A stretch of DNA of 64,000 nucleotides, from positions 124,001 through 188,000 of the forward strand of contig CANJBZ010000001.1 of assembly GCA_947473475.1 (NCBI GenBank). The letters are read 5' to 3'. Each line of letters begins with the position of its first letter. The first letter of the stretch is position 1. The position numbers and the translations under genes are program-made. Below are positions 52,451 to 60,897 of the stretch, piece by piece. Source of the DNA: Alphaproteobacteria bacterium. Its GTDB lineage: Bacteria > Pseudomonadota > Alphaproteobacteria > Micropepsales > Micropepsaceae. Under the pieces are notes generated by a model that saw only the letters and a program-made list of their open reading frames with translations, was not told where the DNA came from and searched no databases.

Positions 52451-52491
52451 CCCTCTCCCCCACTGGGGGAGAGGGTCAGGGTGAGGGGGCG
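52451..52491. repeat. CCCTCTCCCC-type palindromic repeat
   Basis: CCCTCTCCCCCACTGGGGGAGAGGG (as arms CCCTCTCCCC and GGGGAGAGGG) followed by TCAGGGTGAGGGGGCG. A widespread proteobacterial repeat type, distinct from the TTTCCTCCCC family. It fills the gap before the MaoC gene. Confidence 0.7.
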
Positions 52492-52523
52492 GTCTCTCCA
52501 CCGTCCTAATTAGGGAGACTACC

Positions 52524-53024
52524 ATGGTCGTCAAACAAGGTTGGGAAGGCCGTTACTTCGAAGACTTCGTAGTCGGCGATGTGTATCGCTGCCGTCTCGG
52601 GCGCACGGTCACGGAAGCGGACAATATCTGGTTCACGCTGCTGACCAACAACACCAACCAAATTCACTTCAACAACGAATTCGCCAAGAAAACAGAATTT
52701 GGCAAATGCCTGATCAATTCGACGCTGACGCTGGCGATTGTTGCGGGTATGGGCGTGGCCGATGTCAGCGAGAACGGCTTTGCGCTCGGCTGGGACGAGA
52801 TCAAGCTGCCCAATCCGCTGTTTGCGGGCGACACGCTCTATTCGGAATCCGAAGTGCTGGAAAAGCGGGAATCCAAATCCAAGCCGCAATGGGGAATCAT
52901 CAAGGTGCGCACGCGCGGCATCCAGCAGGAAGGCAAGGTCGTCATGGACTACGTGCGCAGTGTGATGGTGTGGAAGAAAGCCCACGCCCCCCACCACGAC
53001 ATCTTCCCAACAGTCCAAGAATAA
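52524..53024 (+). CDS. MaoC-family enoyl-CoA hydratase-like protein
   Basis: 166 residues, single hot-dog domain. GRYFEDFVVGDVYR, GRTVTEADNIWFT and the hydratase-2-like NTNQIHFNNEFAKKTEFG with active-site Asn/His region are visible. It resembles MaoC hydratases acting on mesaconyl-CoA-type substrates. It is positioned between the CitE-like lyase and the CoA transferase, consistent with a hydration-then-cleavage sequence. Specificity is an inference. Confidence 0.88.
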   Translation: MVVKQGWEGRYFEDFVVGDVYRCRLGRTVTEADNIWFTLLTNNTNQIHFNNEFAKKTEFGKCLINSTLTLAIVAGMGVADVSENGFALGWDEIKLPNPLFAGDTLYSESEVLEKRESKSKPQWGIIKVRTRGIQQEGKVVMDYVRSVMVWKKAHAPHHDIFPTVQE

Positions 53025-53025
53025 C

Positions 53026-53086
53026 TTTCCTCCCCCGTTGTTACGGGGGAGGTGGATTGCCGCGCAGCGGCGAGACGGAGGGGGCG
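53026..53086 (+). repeat. GC-rich palindromic repeat unit (REP-like) supplying a ribosome-binding site
   Basis: Stem CCTCCCCCGT...ACGGGGGAGG, then GCCGCGCAGCGGC, ending CGGAGGGGGCG. It begins right after the MaoC stop. Its last bases, GGAGGGGG, sit 5-8 bases before the CoA transferase ATG at 53089 and appear to serve as its Shine-Dalgarno sequence. Confidence 0.8.
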
Positions 53087-53088
53087 CA

Positions 53089-54294
53089 ATGCCAGACACA
53101 GAACCAAAACAACCCCGCCGCGCGTTAGACGGCGTGCGCGTGCTCGCGCTGGAAACCTCGCTCTCCGGTCCGCACGCGACAAAAATCCTCGCCGACATGG
53201 GCGCGGAGGTCATCAAGCTCGAACGGCCGGGCAGCGGCGATGTGATCCGCGGCTGGGATACAGCGGTGAACGGGCTTTCGTCCGGCATCGTTTGGATTGG
53301 GCCTAACAAGAAAAGCTTTGCCATCGACGTGAAGAAACCCGCCGCGCGTGAAATCCTGCAGCGGCTCGCGACGCGCGTCGATGTGGTGCTGGAAAATTTT
53401 GCGCCCGGCGCGGCGGCGCGCATGGGCCTAGGCGCCGAAGAATTACGCAAAGCCAATCCGCGCCTGATCTATTGCTCGCTGTCCGGCTATGGCCAGGACG
53501 GTCCTTATCGCGACAAGAAAGCCTATGACGCGCTGATCCAGGGCGAAGCAGGTCTTATCATGACGACCGGCTTCGAAGACCGCCCCGCGCGCGTCGGCGT
53601 TTCCGTCACCGACCTGATTTCTTCCATGTATGCGGCCGTGGGTATTTTGACGGCCCTGTATCAGCGAACGCAGACGGGCGAGGGGCAGGTCGTCGACATA
53701 TCCATGTTTGAAACCGCCGCGTCATGGCTCGGCTATTTCCCGCACCATTATTGGCATCGCGGCGAGGAGCCCAAACGCTACGGCCTGCGCCACCAATACA
53801 TCACGCCCTACGGACATTACCTCGCCAGCGACGGCAAATATTTCGGCTTGGCCGTGGCCAGCCCCGCCGATTGGGAGATTTTCTGCACAGGTGTGATTGA
53901 GCGGCCCGATCTTCTGACCGATCCGCGTTTCAAGGATACGCCGGCACGCCGCGCCAACCGTGAAGAACTGGACGAAATCCTAATCGCGATTTTCTTGGCG
54001 CAGCCCACCGAAGAGTGGCTGAAGCGCCTCGACAAAGTACGCCTGCCGCACGGGCAAGTGAACGGCGTGGCCGACGTGTTGGCGCACCCGCAAATGCAGG
54101 CACGCGGCATGATTCAGGAAATCGATTCACCGGTGGGGCGCATCCCGGTTCTGGCGAGCCCGCTGCACCTTTCCGACAGCCCACAACGCCTCGATCCTAT
54201 GCCGGCCTTAGGCGGTGACACGGAATCCATCCTGCGAGATTTGGATTACTCGGATGCGGAACTGGCCACCTTGCGCAAAGACGGTGTCTTTTGA
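53089..54294 (+). CDS. CaiB/BaiF (family III) CoA transferase
   Basis: 401 residues from the ATG at 53089. Front motif GVRVLALETSLSGPHATKIL with LADMGAEVIKLERPGSGD, and the catalytic Asp147 (KAYDALIQGEAGL), as in formyl-CoA transferase. It transfers CoA between carboxylic acids, so it may activate the pathway acid. It is the last gene of the plus-strand CoA module and converges with the NADPH:F420 reductase-like gene 17 bases away. Confidence 0.9.
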   Translation: MPDTEPKQPRRALDGVRVLALETSLSGPHATKILADMGAEVIKLERPGSGDVIRGWDTAVNGLSSGIVWIGPNKKSFAIDVKKPAAREILQRLATRVDVVLENFAPGAAARMGLGAEELRKANPRLIYCSLSGYGQDGPYRDKKAYDALIQGEAGLIMTTGFEDRPARVGVSVTDLISSMYAAVGILTALYQRTQTGEGQVVDISMFETAASWLGYFPHHYWHRGEEPKRYGLRHQYITPYGHYLASDGKYFGLAVASPADWEIFCTGVIERPDLLTDPRFKDTPARRANREELDEILIAIFLAQPTEEWLKRLDKVRLPHGQVNGVADVLAHPQMQARGMIQEIDSPVGRIPVLASPLHLSDSPQRLDPMPALGGDTESILRDLDYSDAELATLRKDGVF

Positions 54295-54311
54295 AGCGAT
54301 CGCAATGACGA

Positions 54312-54983
54312 TTAAGCAGGTAGTCCCGTAATTCTGATTCCGGAATGGTGCGTCTTATAGCGGCGATTGAGCGAGATCATCAGCGCCGTCATGCTTTCGA
54401 CGATACGGGACATTTCGAGTGCTCCCGCATCCAGCGGACGCAAACCCGGAATGAGCTTTACCAGAGCCGACAGGCGCTCCTTCGCCGCTCCATCGTCTCC
54501 GCAAATCAGAATGTCGGAATCGAGCTGCAGGGCAAAATCGTGCAGCATCTCGGCTGAAATATTGTGAAACGCCGAAACGACCGGCACACCCGGCAGCAGC
54601 CCTGCCGCCTGTTGCGCCGCCGAGCCTTCCCAGACGCCGAGCATGCGCGTCGGCCGGCCGCCGACCGTGGCGGCCAAAGGCACTGTCGCATCGACCAGGA
54701 TTGCGCTTTTCAGGGCGGGCTTAATGGCCTTCAGAATGCCCGCCTGAGCGGAAAACGGTACCGCCAGAACCACAATGCTGGCGCCGCCCGCGGCCTGAAC
54801 ATTATCGGCCCCGGAAATCTTCGCATCCGGCACTACTGCCTTTACGCGAGTTGCGGCGTCTTCTGCCTTTGCCGCCTCGCGCGAGCCGATGACGATGTCC
54901 GCGCCCGCTTTCGCCCAGCGCAATGCAAGGCCGAAACCCAGTTCACCCGCGCCCCCGATGATGGCGATTTTTTCCGTGGTCAT
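54312..54983 (-). CDS. NADPH:F420 oxidoreductase-like protein (NpdG/Fno type)
   Basis: 223 residues from the ATG at 54983. N-terminal dinucleotide motif IAIIGGAGELGFGLALRWA, followed by IVIGSREAAKAE, where Ser-Arg would bind the NADP phosphate. ADNVQAAGGASIVVLAVPF and VVSAFHNISAEMLHDF are characteristic of bacterial NADPH-dependent F420 reductases. It moves hydride between NADPH and F420. The convergent position with the CoA module and proximity to cofE support this. A general NADP-binding reductase is the fallback. Confidence 0.87.
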   Translation of the reverse strand: MTTEKIAIIGGAGELGFGLALRWAKAGADIVIGSREAAKAEDAATRVKAVVPDAKISGADNVQAAGGASIVVLAVPFSAQAGILKAIKPALKSAILVDATVPLAATVGGRPTRMLGVWEGSAAQQAAGLLPGVPVVSAFHNISAEMLHDFALQLDSDILICGDDGAAKERLSALVKLIPGLRPLDAGALEMSRIVESMTALMISLNRRYKTHHSGIRITGLPA

Positions 54984-55257
54984 GGCTTTTTCTCTCTTAG
55001 GCGCTTGTGTCATGCCGTTGCAGTTTCGGCAACGCGGTTGCATGTTTGCCGTTACTGCGGCGACGGCAGAGAAGAGAAAAAAGGGTAACACAAAGGACAC
55101 TAAGAGACACAAAGTTCACAAAGGTTTTTCGGCACGCAAAGCGCGCCAGCCTCTTGGTGTTCTTCGTGTCTTCTTTGTGGCCTTCGTGGTTCCCCTTGTT
55201 CCGTCTCCGCGAATCTCCGTGGCTCCGCGTGAGCCCCGTTTTGGGTAGAAGGGCTTC
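54984..55257. repeat. Divergent gap with CTTTGTG/CTTCGTG-type repeats
   Basis: 274 bases between the F420 reductase-like gene and cofE, holding both promoters. From about 55078 to 55235 it contains motifs of the form ACACAAAG/CACAAAGG, and then TTCGTGTC, TTTGTGGCC and TTCGTGGTT in opposite sense, plus TCCGCGAATCTCCGTGGC. This looks like a low-complexity bacterial interspersed repeat. No gene is seen. Confidence 0.55.
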
Positions 55258-56010
55258 GTGCGCAATCCGATCCAAATCTTTCCCTTAGCAGGGCTGCCGG
55301 AGATCGAACCCGGCGACGACTTGGCCCGGCTGATTGGCGACTCGTTGACCGCGCAAAATTCCCGGCTTGAATCGAATGACATTCTCGTGGTCGCGCAGAA
55401 GGTCGTTTCTAAAGCAGAAGGGCGTGTTGTTCACCTGGACACAGTCGTCCCGTCACAACGTGCGGTGGATTGGGCGAAGGCCTGGGACAAAGATTCGCGC
55501 GCGGTCGAGCTGGTGTTGCGCGAATCCAAACGGATTGTCCGCATGGAGCGCAGCATCATCATCGCCGAAACGCGGCACGGATTTGTCTGCGCCAATGCGG
55601 GGATCGATCTTTCCAATGCACCCGCCGGGACCGCAATTCTGCTACCGCTCGATCCTGACGCATCGGCGGCAGCAGTAAAGCAGAAGCTTGATGCAGCGTT
55701 CCAAACCAGCATCGGCGTTATCGTGTCCGACACGTTCGGTCGCGCGTGGCGCGAGGGGTTGGTCAATGTTGCGCTCGGCGTTGCGGGTCTGTCCCCGCTG
55801 ATTGATTATCGCGGCGACACGGATGCGAGCGGAAAGATGCTTCACGCCACGATCATCGCGCTGGCCGACGAGCTTGCTTCCGCGGCTGAGCTGGTGATGG
55901 GCAAATCGGACCGCATACCCGTCGCCATCATCCGCGGGGTGCATGCGTCCTCGCTGGAAGGCAGCGGCCGCGATCTCATCCGTCCCGCCGAAAAAGACCT
56001 ATTCCGCTGA
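55258..56010 (+). CDS. cofE: Coenzyme F420-0:L-glutamate ligase
   Basis: 250 residues from a GTG start. Landmarks are DILVVAQKVVSKAEGRVV, RHGFVCANAGIDLSNAP, VIVSDTFGRAWREGLVNVALG and YRGDTDASGKMLHATIIALADE (pieces YRGDTDASGK and LADELA). CofE adds gamma-linked glutamates to F420-0. It is the single-domain form without the C-terminal nitroreductase-like domain of actinobacterial FbiB. It converges with cofC; a REP-like unit lies between. Confidence 0.94.
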   Translation: MRNPIQIFPLAGLPEIEPGDDLARLIGDSLTAQNSRLESNDILVVAQKVVSKAEGRVVHLDTVVPSQRAVDWAKAWDKDSRAVELVLRESKRIVRMERSIIIAETRHGFVCANAGIDLSNAPAGTAILLPLDPDASAAAVKQKLDAAFQTSIGVIVSDTFGRAWREGLVNVALGVAGLSPLIDYRGDTDASGKMLHATIIALADELASAAELVMGKSDRIPVAIIRGVHASSLEGSGRDLIRPAEKDLFR

Positions 56011-56061
56011 TTTCCTCCCCCGTTACGGGGAGGTGGCGCGCGAAGCGCGACGGAGGGGGCA
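56011..56061 (+). repeat. GC-rich palindromic repeat unit (REP-like) between cofE and cofC
   Basis: TTTCCTCCCCCGTTACGGGG, then a stem around GCGCGCGAAGCGCG and the usual GGAGGGGGC end. It sits between convergent stops and may also separate the transcripts. Confidence 0.8.
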
Positions 56062-56075
56062 CTGGCCGGAAATAA

Positions 56076-56714
56076 TTATTGAAAATACTGCGCCATCCAA
56101 CCGGCCACGGCAGAATCGGCGCGGATGATCGGGGCAAGTGCCGATAGATCATCGGGCTCGTCGATATCCAGCGCGATGCGTTCGTTGCGCACTACGCGAA
56201 CGTGCGCGCCGCAGCGTTCGGCCTCGGCCAAGTGCTTCCTGAAACTGGCCGGCCCGAAGTGCGAGGGGAATAGACTGGGAAGGGAACGCAGCAATGCGTT
56301 GGTGCCGGTGCCGTCGCGGGAAGGCACGATGACCGCCGACGGAGCCTCTTCTGCCGCCGCGAGGATCGCGTCAATATCGTCCGCGGTGACGGTTGGCATG
56401 TCCATGGGAAGGCGCAGCAGTGCCGTCACGCCTTGCTGCTCGCACAACCGCGATGCGGCATCGACCGATGTACTTTCGGATAGCTGCTCGGTTTCAAGAA
56501 TGGTGTGCCATCCGCGCGTGTGCGCCCATTCCAGGGCAAGTGGCTCCTGGCTGGCGACATAGATGCGCTCTGCCAAGCGTACCTGTGCGACGACGCTAAA
56601 AAAATCCCAGCACAAAGCCTCGGCGAGCGCGGTCCGTGCCTCGGGTGAATAATGCGCCGCCAGCCGCTTCTTGGATGCGGCGAACGTCTTCACGGGAATA
56701 AGGATGGCCTTCAT
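56076..56714 (-). CDS. cofC: Phospholactate/PEP guanylyltransferase CofC
   Basis: 212 residues. Nucleotidyltransferase fold with AILIPVKTFAASKKRLA at the start and RLPMDMPTVTADDIDAILAA in the core, then VPSRDGTGTNALLRS. It activates 2-phospholactate, phosphoenolpyruvate or another three-carbon phosphoacid with GTP for CofD. It is the last gene of the minus-strand F420 run, 7 bases after cofD. Confidence 0.92.
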   Translation of the reverse strand: MKAILIPVKTFAASKKRLAAHYSPEARTALAEALCWDFFSVVAQVRLAERIYVASQEPLALEWAHTRGWHTILETEQLSESTSVDAASRLCEQQGVTALLRLPMDMPTVTADDIDAILAAAEEAPSAVIVPSRDGTGTNALLRSLPSLFPSHFGPASFRKHLAEAERCGAHVRVVRNERIALDIDEPDDLSALAPIIRADSAVAGWMAQYFQ

Positions 56715-56721
56715 GGCCGGA

Positions 56722-57645
56722 TCATACCAGCCGAAAAATCGCGCGCGCGAGGGCTTCCTTGTCCTCGGTGCTCCGCATGACCGTTTGAAGCGCGACCGGC
56801 TTCATACCCTGCGCCTCAATCGAACCCCGCTGATCCGCGTCGGTTTCATCCATGACGAAGGTGGCGCAGTATTCACGATAGAGCCGTGCGACACCTGACG
56901 CCGACACGTCATAGCCCAATTCCATCATCATCTTGTCGGACGGACCTTTCAGGGATTTGCCGCCGACGAGCGGACAAACAGCAATGACACGCTGCCGGAT
57001 TTCGCGCAGCACATCGGCAATACCACGCACCGCCAGAATGGGTCCGATGGAAATCAGCGGATTACTAGGCGCGATCACAACTGCGTCCGCGGCACGCAGG
57101 CTTTCGACAATGCCCGGCGCTGGTTCTGCCCGATCCACGCCGGAAAATTCGATGCCGTTCAAATGGGGCTCGCATTTGCGCCGCACGAAATAGTCCTGCA
57201 GATGCATACGGCCTTCATCGGTATCCAGCATGGTGGGCACGGGCGCGTCGGTCATAGGCAGGATCATGCATTTGAGGCCAAGCGCGGTGCGGATTGAGGC
57301 CATCGCTTCGGACAGCGTCGCGCCCTCTCTCAGCATTGCCGTACGATGGATATGGGTCGCTAGATCGCCATCGCCGAGCTGAAACCAGACCGGGCGGCCG
57401 TATCGCGCAAGACCTTCCGCGACCCGAAAGGTTTCGTCTGCGAAACCCCAGCCGGTCTCGGGGTTCACCAGGCCCGCCAGCGTGTACATCATAATGTCGG
57501 GATCCGGCGACACATGCAGGCCGTGCATGACAATGTCGTCGCCGGTATTCGTGATGATGGTCAGATCGGCCGGATCCATGGTGCCGTAAAATCCAAGGCC
57601 CAGTTTGGACCCGCCGACACCGCCCGCCAAAAGCACAATTCGCAT
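56722..57645 (-). CDS. cofD: 2-phospho-L-lactate transferase CofD
   Basis: 307 residues. MRIVLLAGGVGGSKLGLGF, TNTGDDIVMHGLHVSPDPD, WFQLGDGDLATHIHRT and VIAPSNPLISIGPILAV are CofD/FbiA hallmarks. It transfers the activated phosphoacid to the deazaflavin FO, giving (dehydro-)F420-0. The start directly follows the cofH stop without a gap. Confidence 0.95.
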   Translation of the reverse strand: MRIVLLAGGVGGSKLGLGFYGTMDPADLTIITNTGDDIVMHGLHVSPDPDIMMYTLAGLVNPETGWGFADETFRVAEGLARYGRPVWFQLGDGDLATHIHRTAMLREGATLSEAMASIRTALGLKCMILPMTDAPVPTMLDTDEGRMHLQDYFVRRKCEPHLNGIEFSGVDRAEPAPGIVESLRAADAVVIAPSNPLISIGPILAVRGIADVLREIRQRVIAVCPLVGGKSLKGPSDKMMMELGYDVSASGVARLYREYCATFVMDETDADQRGSIEAQGMKPVALQTVMRSTEDKEALARAIFRLV

Positions 57646-58875
57646 CTAATACCCGACGCCAATGCCGGCGGCGGGCATGCGCTCCACCGGCAGGCGCTCG
57701 TCACTGTCCGGCGCCGCGAACATCTGCCGGATTTCGTATGTGGTCGTGCGCTCGGCGGGAATGCGTCCGATGCTTCGGGTCAGCGCGCGAAGTTCGCCCG
57801 GAAGGACGTTCTCTCCATAATCGGCGCCCGCCGCTTTGGAAATGCTTTCTTCCATGAGCGTGCCGGAGAAATCGTTCGCCCCCGCCTGCAAGCACGCGAG
57901 CGCGCCATGAAAGCCGAGCTTCACCCAGGACACTTGCAGGTTCGGAATCGTGCCGTTCAGAAGGACGCGTGCGAGCGCATGCACAATCAGGTCTTCGGTG
58001 AAGGAATGGCCGGCGCGCGCATTGCCTTTGCGGAACAGCCGCGTTTCGGTGTGAATAAAGCCGAGCGGCACGAATTCGGTGAAGCCGCCGGTTTCCTTTT
58101 GGATATCGCGCAGCAGCAGCATGTGCCGCACCCAATGCTCCGGGCTCTCCGTGTGTCCGTACATCATTGTCGACGTGGACGGGATGCCCAACGAATGCGC
58201 GGTCTTGATGATTTCGATCCAGCGTTCCACGCGCAGCTTGTTCGGCGAAAGCTCCTCGCGCACATCGTTGTCCAGGATTTCCGCCGCCGTGCCCGGAATG
58301 CTGCCGAGGCCCGCTTCCTTCAGTGACAGCAGATGTTCGGAAAGCGACAGTCCCGTACGCTCCACCCCATGCGCGATTTCCATGGGCGAAAACGCATGCA
58401 GATGCAGCTCGGGCAATGCGCTGTGGATGTCGCGGAGGAGCTGCGCGTAGTAAGTCCCGTTCAGATCGCGCGGCAGGCCGCCTTGGATGCAGACTTCTGT
58501 CGCTCCAAGTTCAACGGCTTCACGGCATTTTCGCAGCAGCTTGTCCGTGGAATGGAAATAGGCGTCGTGCGCTTTGGGGCCACGTGAGAAGCCGCAGAAC
58601 GCGCAGCCGACGAAGCAGATGTTGGTGAAGTTGAGATTGCGATTGACGACATAGGTGATGGCATCGCCGACGGCACGCCGTCGCATTTCATCGGCGGTCT
58701 TTACCAGCGCCAAAAGATCGTCGCCTTCAACTGAACCCAGCGCAACGCCGTCATCGAACCCAAGTTCGTGGCCTTCGAGGGCGCGGGTCAGAATGCGCGC
58801 CACGTCGGGGCGCGCGCGGTTAAGGGCATGGCCGTATTCAACATCCTGCCAACTCGGGTCTAATTCTGTCAGCAT
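57646..58875 (-). CDS. cofH: FO synthase subunit CofH (radical SAM)
   Basis: 409 residues. Radical SAM cysteines Cys87, Cys91 and Cys94 (NICFVGCAFC), followed by GATEVCIQGGLPRDLNG and LGSIPGTAAEILDNDVRE. CofH joins an aminopyrimidine to tyrosine. It is encoded separately from CofG, as in archaea, not as the fused FbiC of actinobacteria. It overlaps cofG by seven bases. Confidence 0.95.
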   Translation of the reverse strand: MLTELDPSWQDVEYGHALNRARPDVARILTRALEGHELGFDDGVALGSVEGDDLLALVKTADEMRRRAVGDAITYVVNRNLNFTNICFVGCAFCGFSRGPKAHDAYFHSTDKLLRKCREAVELGATEVCIQGGLPRDLNGTYYAQLLRDIHSALPELHLHAFSPMEIAHGVERTGLSLSEHLLSLKEAGLGSIPGTAAEILDNDVREELSPNKLRVERWIEIIKTAHSLGIPSTSTMMYGHTESPEHWVRHMLLLRDIQKETGGFTEFVPLGFIHTETRLFRKGNARAGHSFTEDLIVHALARVLLNGTIPNLQVSWVKLGFHGALACLQAGANDFSGTLMEESISKAAGADYGENVLPGELRALTRSIGRIPAERTTTYEIRQMFAAPDSDERLPVERMPAAGIGVGY

Positions 58876-60083
58876 GGGAGGGACTCTTTTGCGTAGAAAT
58901 CGGCGCCCCGTTGGGCGTTCAGCGGAGCCGCCAGTCTATTATCGACGAAGCGGTTGTCGCGGGCAAATTCCGGATAAATCGCCAGCCGCTCGCGCAGCAC
59001 GAACCCGCTGGCGCCCGTCCGCTCGTCAAGTTTCGCGATCTGCGGCCATGCCGCTTCGGGATTTATGAAGTCCTGCGTAACCGGGGAAATGCCACCCCAA
59101 TCGTTGATGCCGGCCGCCAGCAGTTCCGGATAGTCCTCTGCCACCAGATTGGGCGGCGATTGCACGTTCATGTCGCCTAGGATCAGCCGCGCAATCGCAA
59201 TGGTCCGCTGCAAATCGTCGAGTCCAGGTTCCGCGCCACCCGCCATGCGCGTGCCGGTCTTGGCGCGGAAGGGTTGCACCAACACTTCCTGGATATGGCC
59301 GTAGCGTTCATGCAGGCGGCGGATGGCGAGCAACGAGTCCACGCGCTCTTCTTCATTTTCGCCGATGCCGATTAGAATGCCGGTGGTGAACGCCATATTC
59401 TGACGGCCGGCTTCTTCGATGGTCCGTAGACGGAGCGCAGGGGCTTTGTCCGGCGCGCGCCAATGCGCGGCGCCCTTGTGACGCAAGCGCGGGCTGATCG
59501 ATTCCAGCATCAGTCCAACACTGATGTTGCTCTGCCGAAGGCGCGCCAGATCTTCGCCATTCATCAGGCCCGGATTAGCGTGCGGTAAAAGCCCGGTCTT
59601 TTCCAAAACCAGTTCCGTCATTGCCGCCAGATAGTCGAGCGTGTGCGTGAAGCCCAATCGCGCCAGCGCCTCGCGTGCTTGCGGAAAAATCTTCTCGGGC
59701 TGATCGCCCAGACTAAAGAGCGATTCTTTGCACCCCGCGCGCTTTCCGGCTTCCGCGACGGCCAGCACTTCGTCCGGCGTCATATAGGCGGCGCTGCCGG
59801 CAACGGGGTCGGTGCGGAACGTGCAGTAGCCGCAATAATCCCGGCAGAGATGGGTGAGGGGGATGAAGACTTTTCGGGAATAGGTAATGACGCGGCCTTT
59901 GACGCGGTCGCGAAGTGCGCTGGCCGACGCCATAAGCTCGCCCAGCTCTGCATGCCGAAACAGGAACAGGGCCTCTTCGCGCGAGAGGCCATGGCCTTCA
60001 TTGCCTCGGGCGAGGCAATCGCGCAGGCGGGACGTTACGTCCGCATCGATACGCCCAGGCCGGTCGGCAATCGCGAGGCTCAT
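58869..60083 (-). CDS. cofG: FO synthase subunit CofG (radical SAM)
   Basis: 404 residues. Radical SAM cysteines Cys80, Cys84 and Cys87 (LTHLCRDYCGYC), then YMTPDEVLAVAEAGKRAGCK (pieces YMTPDEVL and AGKRAGCKE) and NQHMAF-type ENM region read here as GRQNMAFTTGILIGIGE. CofG completes the deazaflavin ring of FO. Its start directly abuts the stop of the dienelactone hydrolase-like gene, so the cofactor genes and the catabolic genes are one transcript by layout. Confidence 0.95.
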   Translation of the reverse strand: MSLAIADRPGRIDADVTSRLRDCLARGNEGHGLSREEALFLFRHAELGELMASASALRDRVKGRVITYSRKVFIPLTHLCRDYCGYCTFRTDPVAGSAAYMTPDEVLAVAEAGKRAGCKESLFSLGDQPEKIFPQAREALARLGFTHTLDYLAAMTELVLEKTGLLPHANPGLMNGEDLARLRQSNISVGLMLESISPRLRHKGAAHWRAPDKAPALRLRTIEEAGRQNMAFTTGILIGIGENEEERVDSLLAIRRLHERYGHIQEVLVQPFRAKTGTRMAGGAEPGLDDLQRTIAIARLILGDMNVQSPPNLVAEDYPELLAAGINDWGGISPVTQDFINPEAAWPQIAKLDERTGASGFVLRERLAIYPEFARDNRFVDNRLAAPLNAQRGADFYAKESLPC

Positions 60084-60890
60084 TTATTCCTGACGCCGGT
60101 TCTTCGAGAAATCGTAATCCGTCCTGAATTCGCTGTCGAACCGCCAGCGGACCGCGTTCCCCGGCCATTCGCCCGCGAAGACTTCGCGCAGAAAACGCTG
60201 TTGGGCGTTCCAAGCTGCATCCGCTTGCGCCTTGCGATAGCGGCCCGGCATGGTGTCGTTCAGCCAGCCATGCGGCGCACCGGCGTAAAGATGCATGTCA
60301 TAGGATTTCTTGTGCTGTTCCAGCGCATTGCGGAACCGGCGCACGTCCTCGACCGAGATGATGTGATCGTCGGAACCAAAGGCGCCGAACACCGGGCAAT
60401 CCACCGCAGCGATGACGTCATCCAGCGCGCAGGGCTGGAGCTTGGTTACGTCCCATTCGCGCTTGGATGCGGCGCCGTACCAAACGACGGCCGCCTGAAT
60501 TTTCACCTCGGCGGCGAACACCAGAGGATGCCGTCCGGTTTGGCAGTAACCCGCGACGGCAAGTTTGCCCATATCGGCCGCCGAAATGTTCCCCAGAGCC
60601 GCAACGGCGGCGTGCAGAAGTTCCACGGATTCGGGATCGCTCATGTCGTAACGCGAAGCGCCGGCATTGAGCTGGCCCTGGTCGGGATGGCGGTAGAAGA
60701 AATTCGGCGCCAGCACGACGAAACCATCTTGCGCGCAACGCCGTGCCAAGTCCTTGGCGTGTTCGACCAGCCCGTACCGTTCGTGCATCAGGATTATCGC
60801 GGGGAAGGTTCCCTTCGCATCCGGACGCGCCAGATACGCCGGCATGCCGCCGGGACACGCGATGTTTTCGCTGACAACGCTATATGTCAT
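60084..60890 (-). CDS. Dienelactone hydrolase family protein
   Basis: 268 residues. The expected DLH catalytic set is present: Glu37 (LMHERYG), nucleophile Cys116 (AGYCQTG), Asp174 (FGSDDH) and His207 (APHGW). It should hydrolyse a lactone or ester, as in the release of maleylacetate from dienelactones. There is no signal peptide, so it is cytosolic. Its stop codon is directly followed by the cofG start; upstream lies the isochorismatase-like gene at a 7-base gap. Confidence 0.9.
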   Translation of the reverse strand: MTYSVVSENIACPGGMPAYLARPDAKGTFPAIILMHERYGLVEHAKDLARRCAQDGFVVLAPNFFYRHPDQGQLNAGASRYDMSDPESVELLHAAVAALGNISAADMGKLAVAGYCQTGRHPLVFAAEVKIQAAVVWYGAASKREWDVTKLQPCALDDVIAAVDCPVFGAFGSDDHIISVEDVRRFRNALEQHKKSYDMHLYAGAPHGWLNDTMPGRYRKAQADAAWNAQQRFLREVFAGEWPGNAVRWRFDSEFRTDYDFSKNRRQE

Positions 60891-60897
60891 CTGTGTC

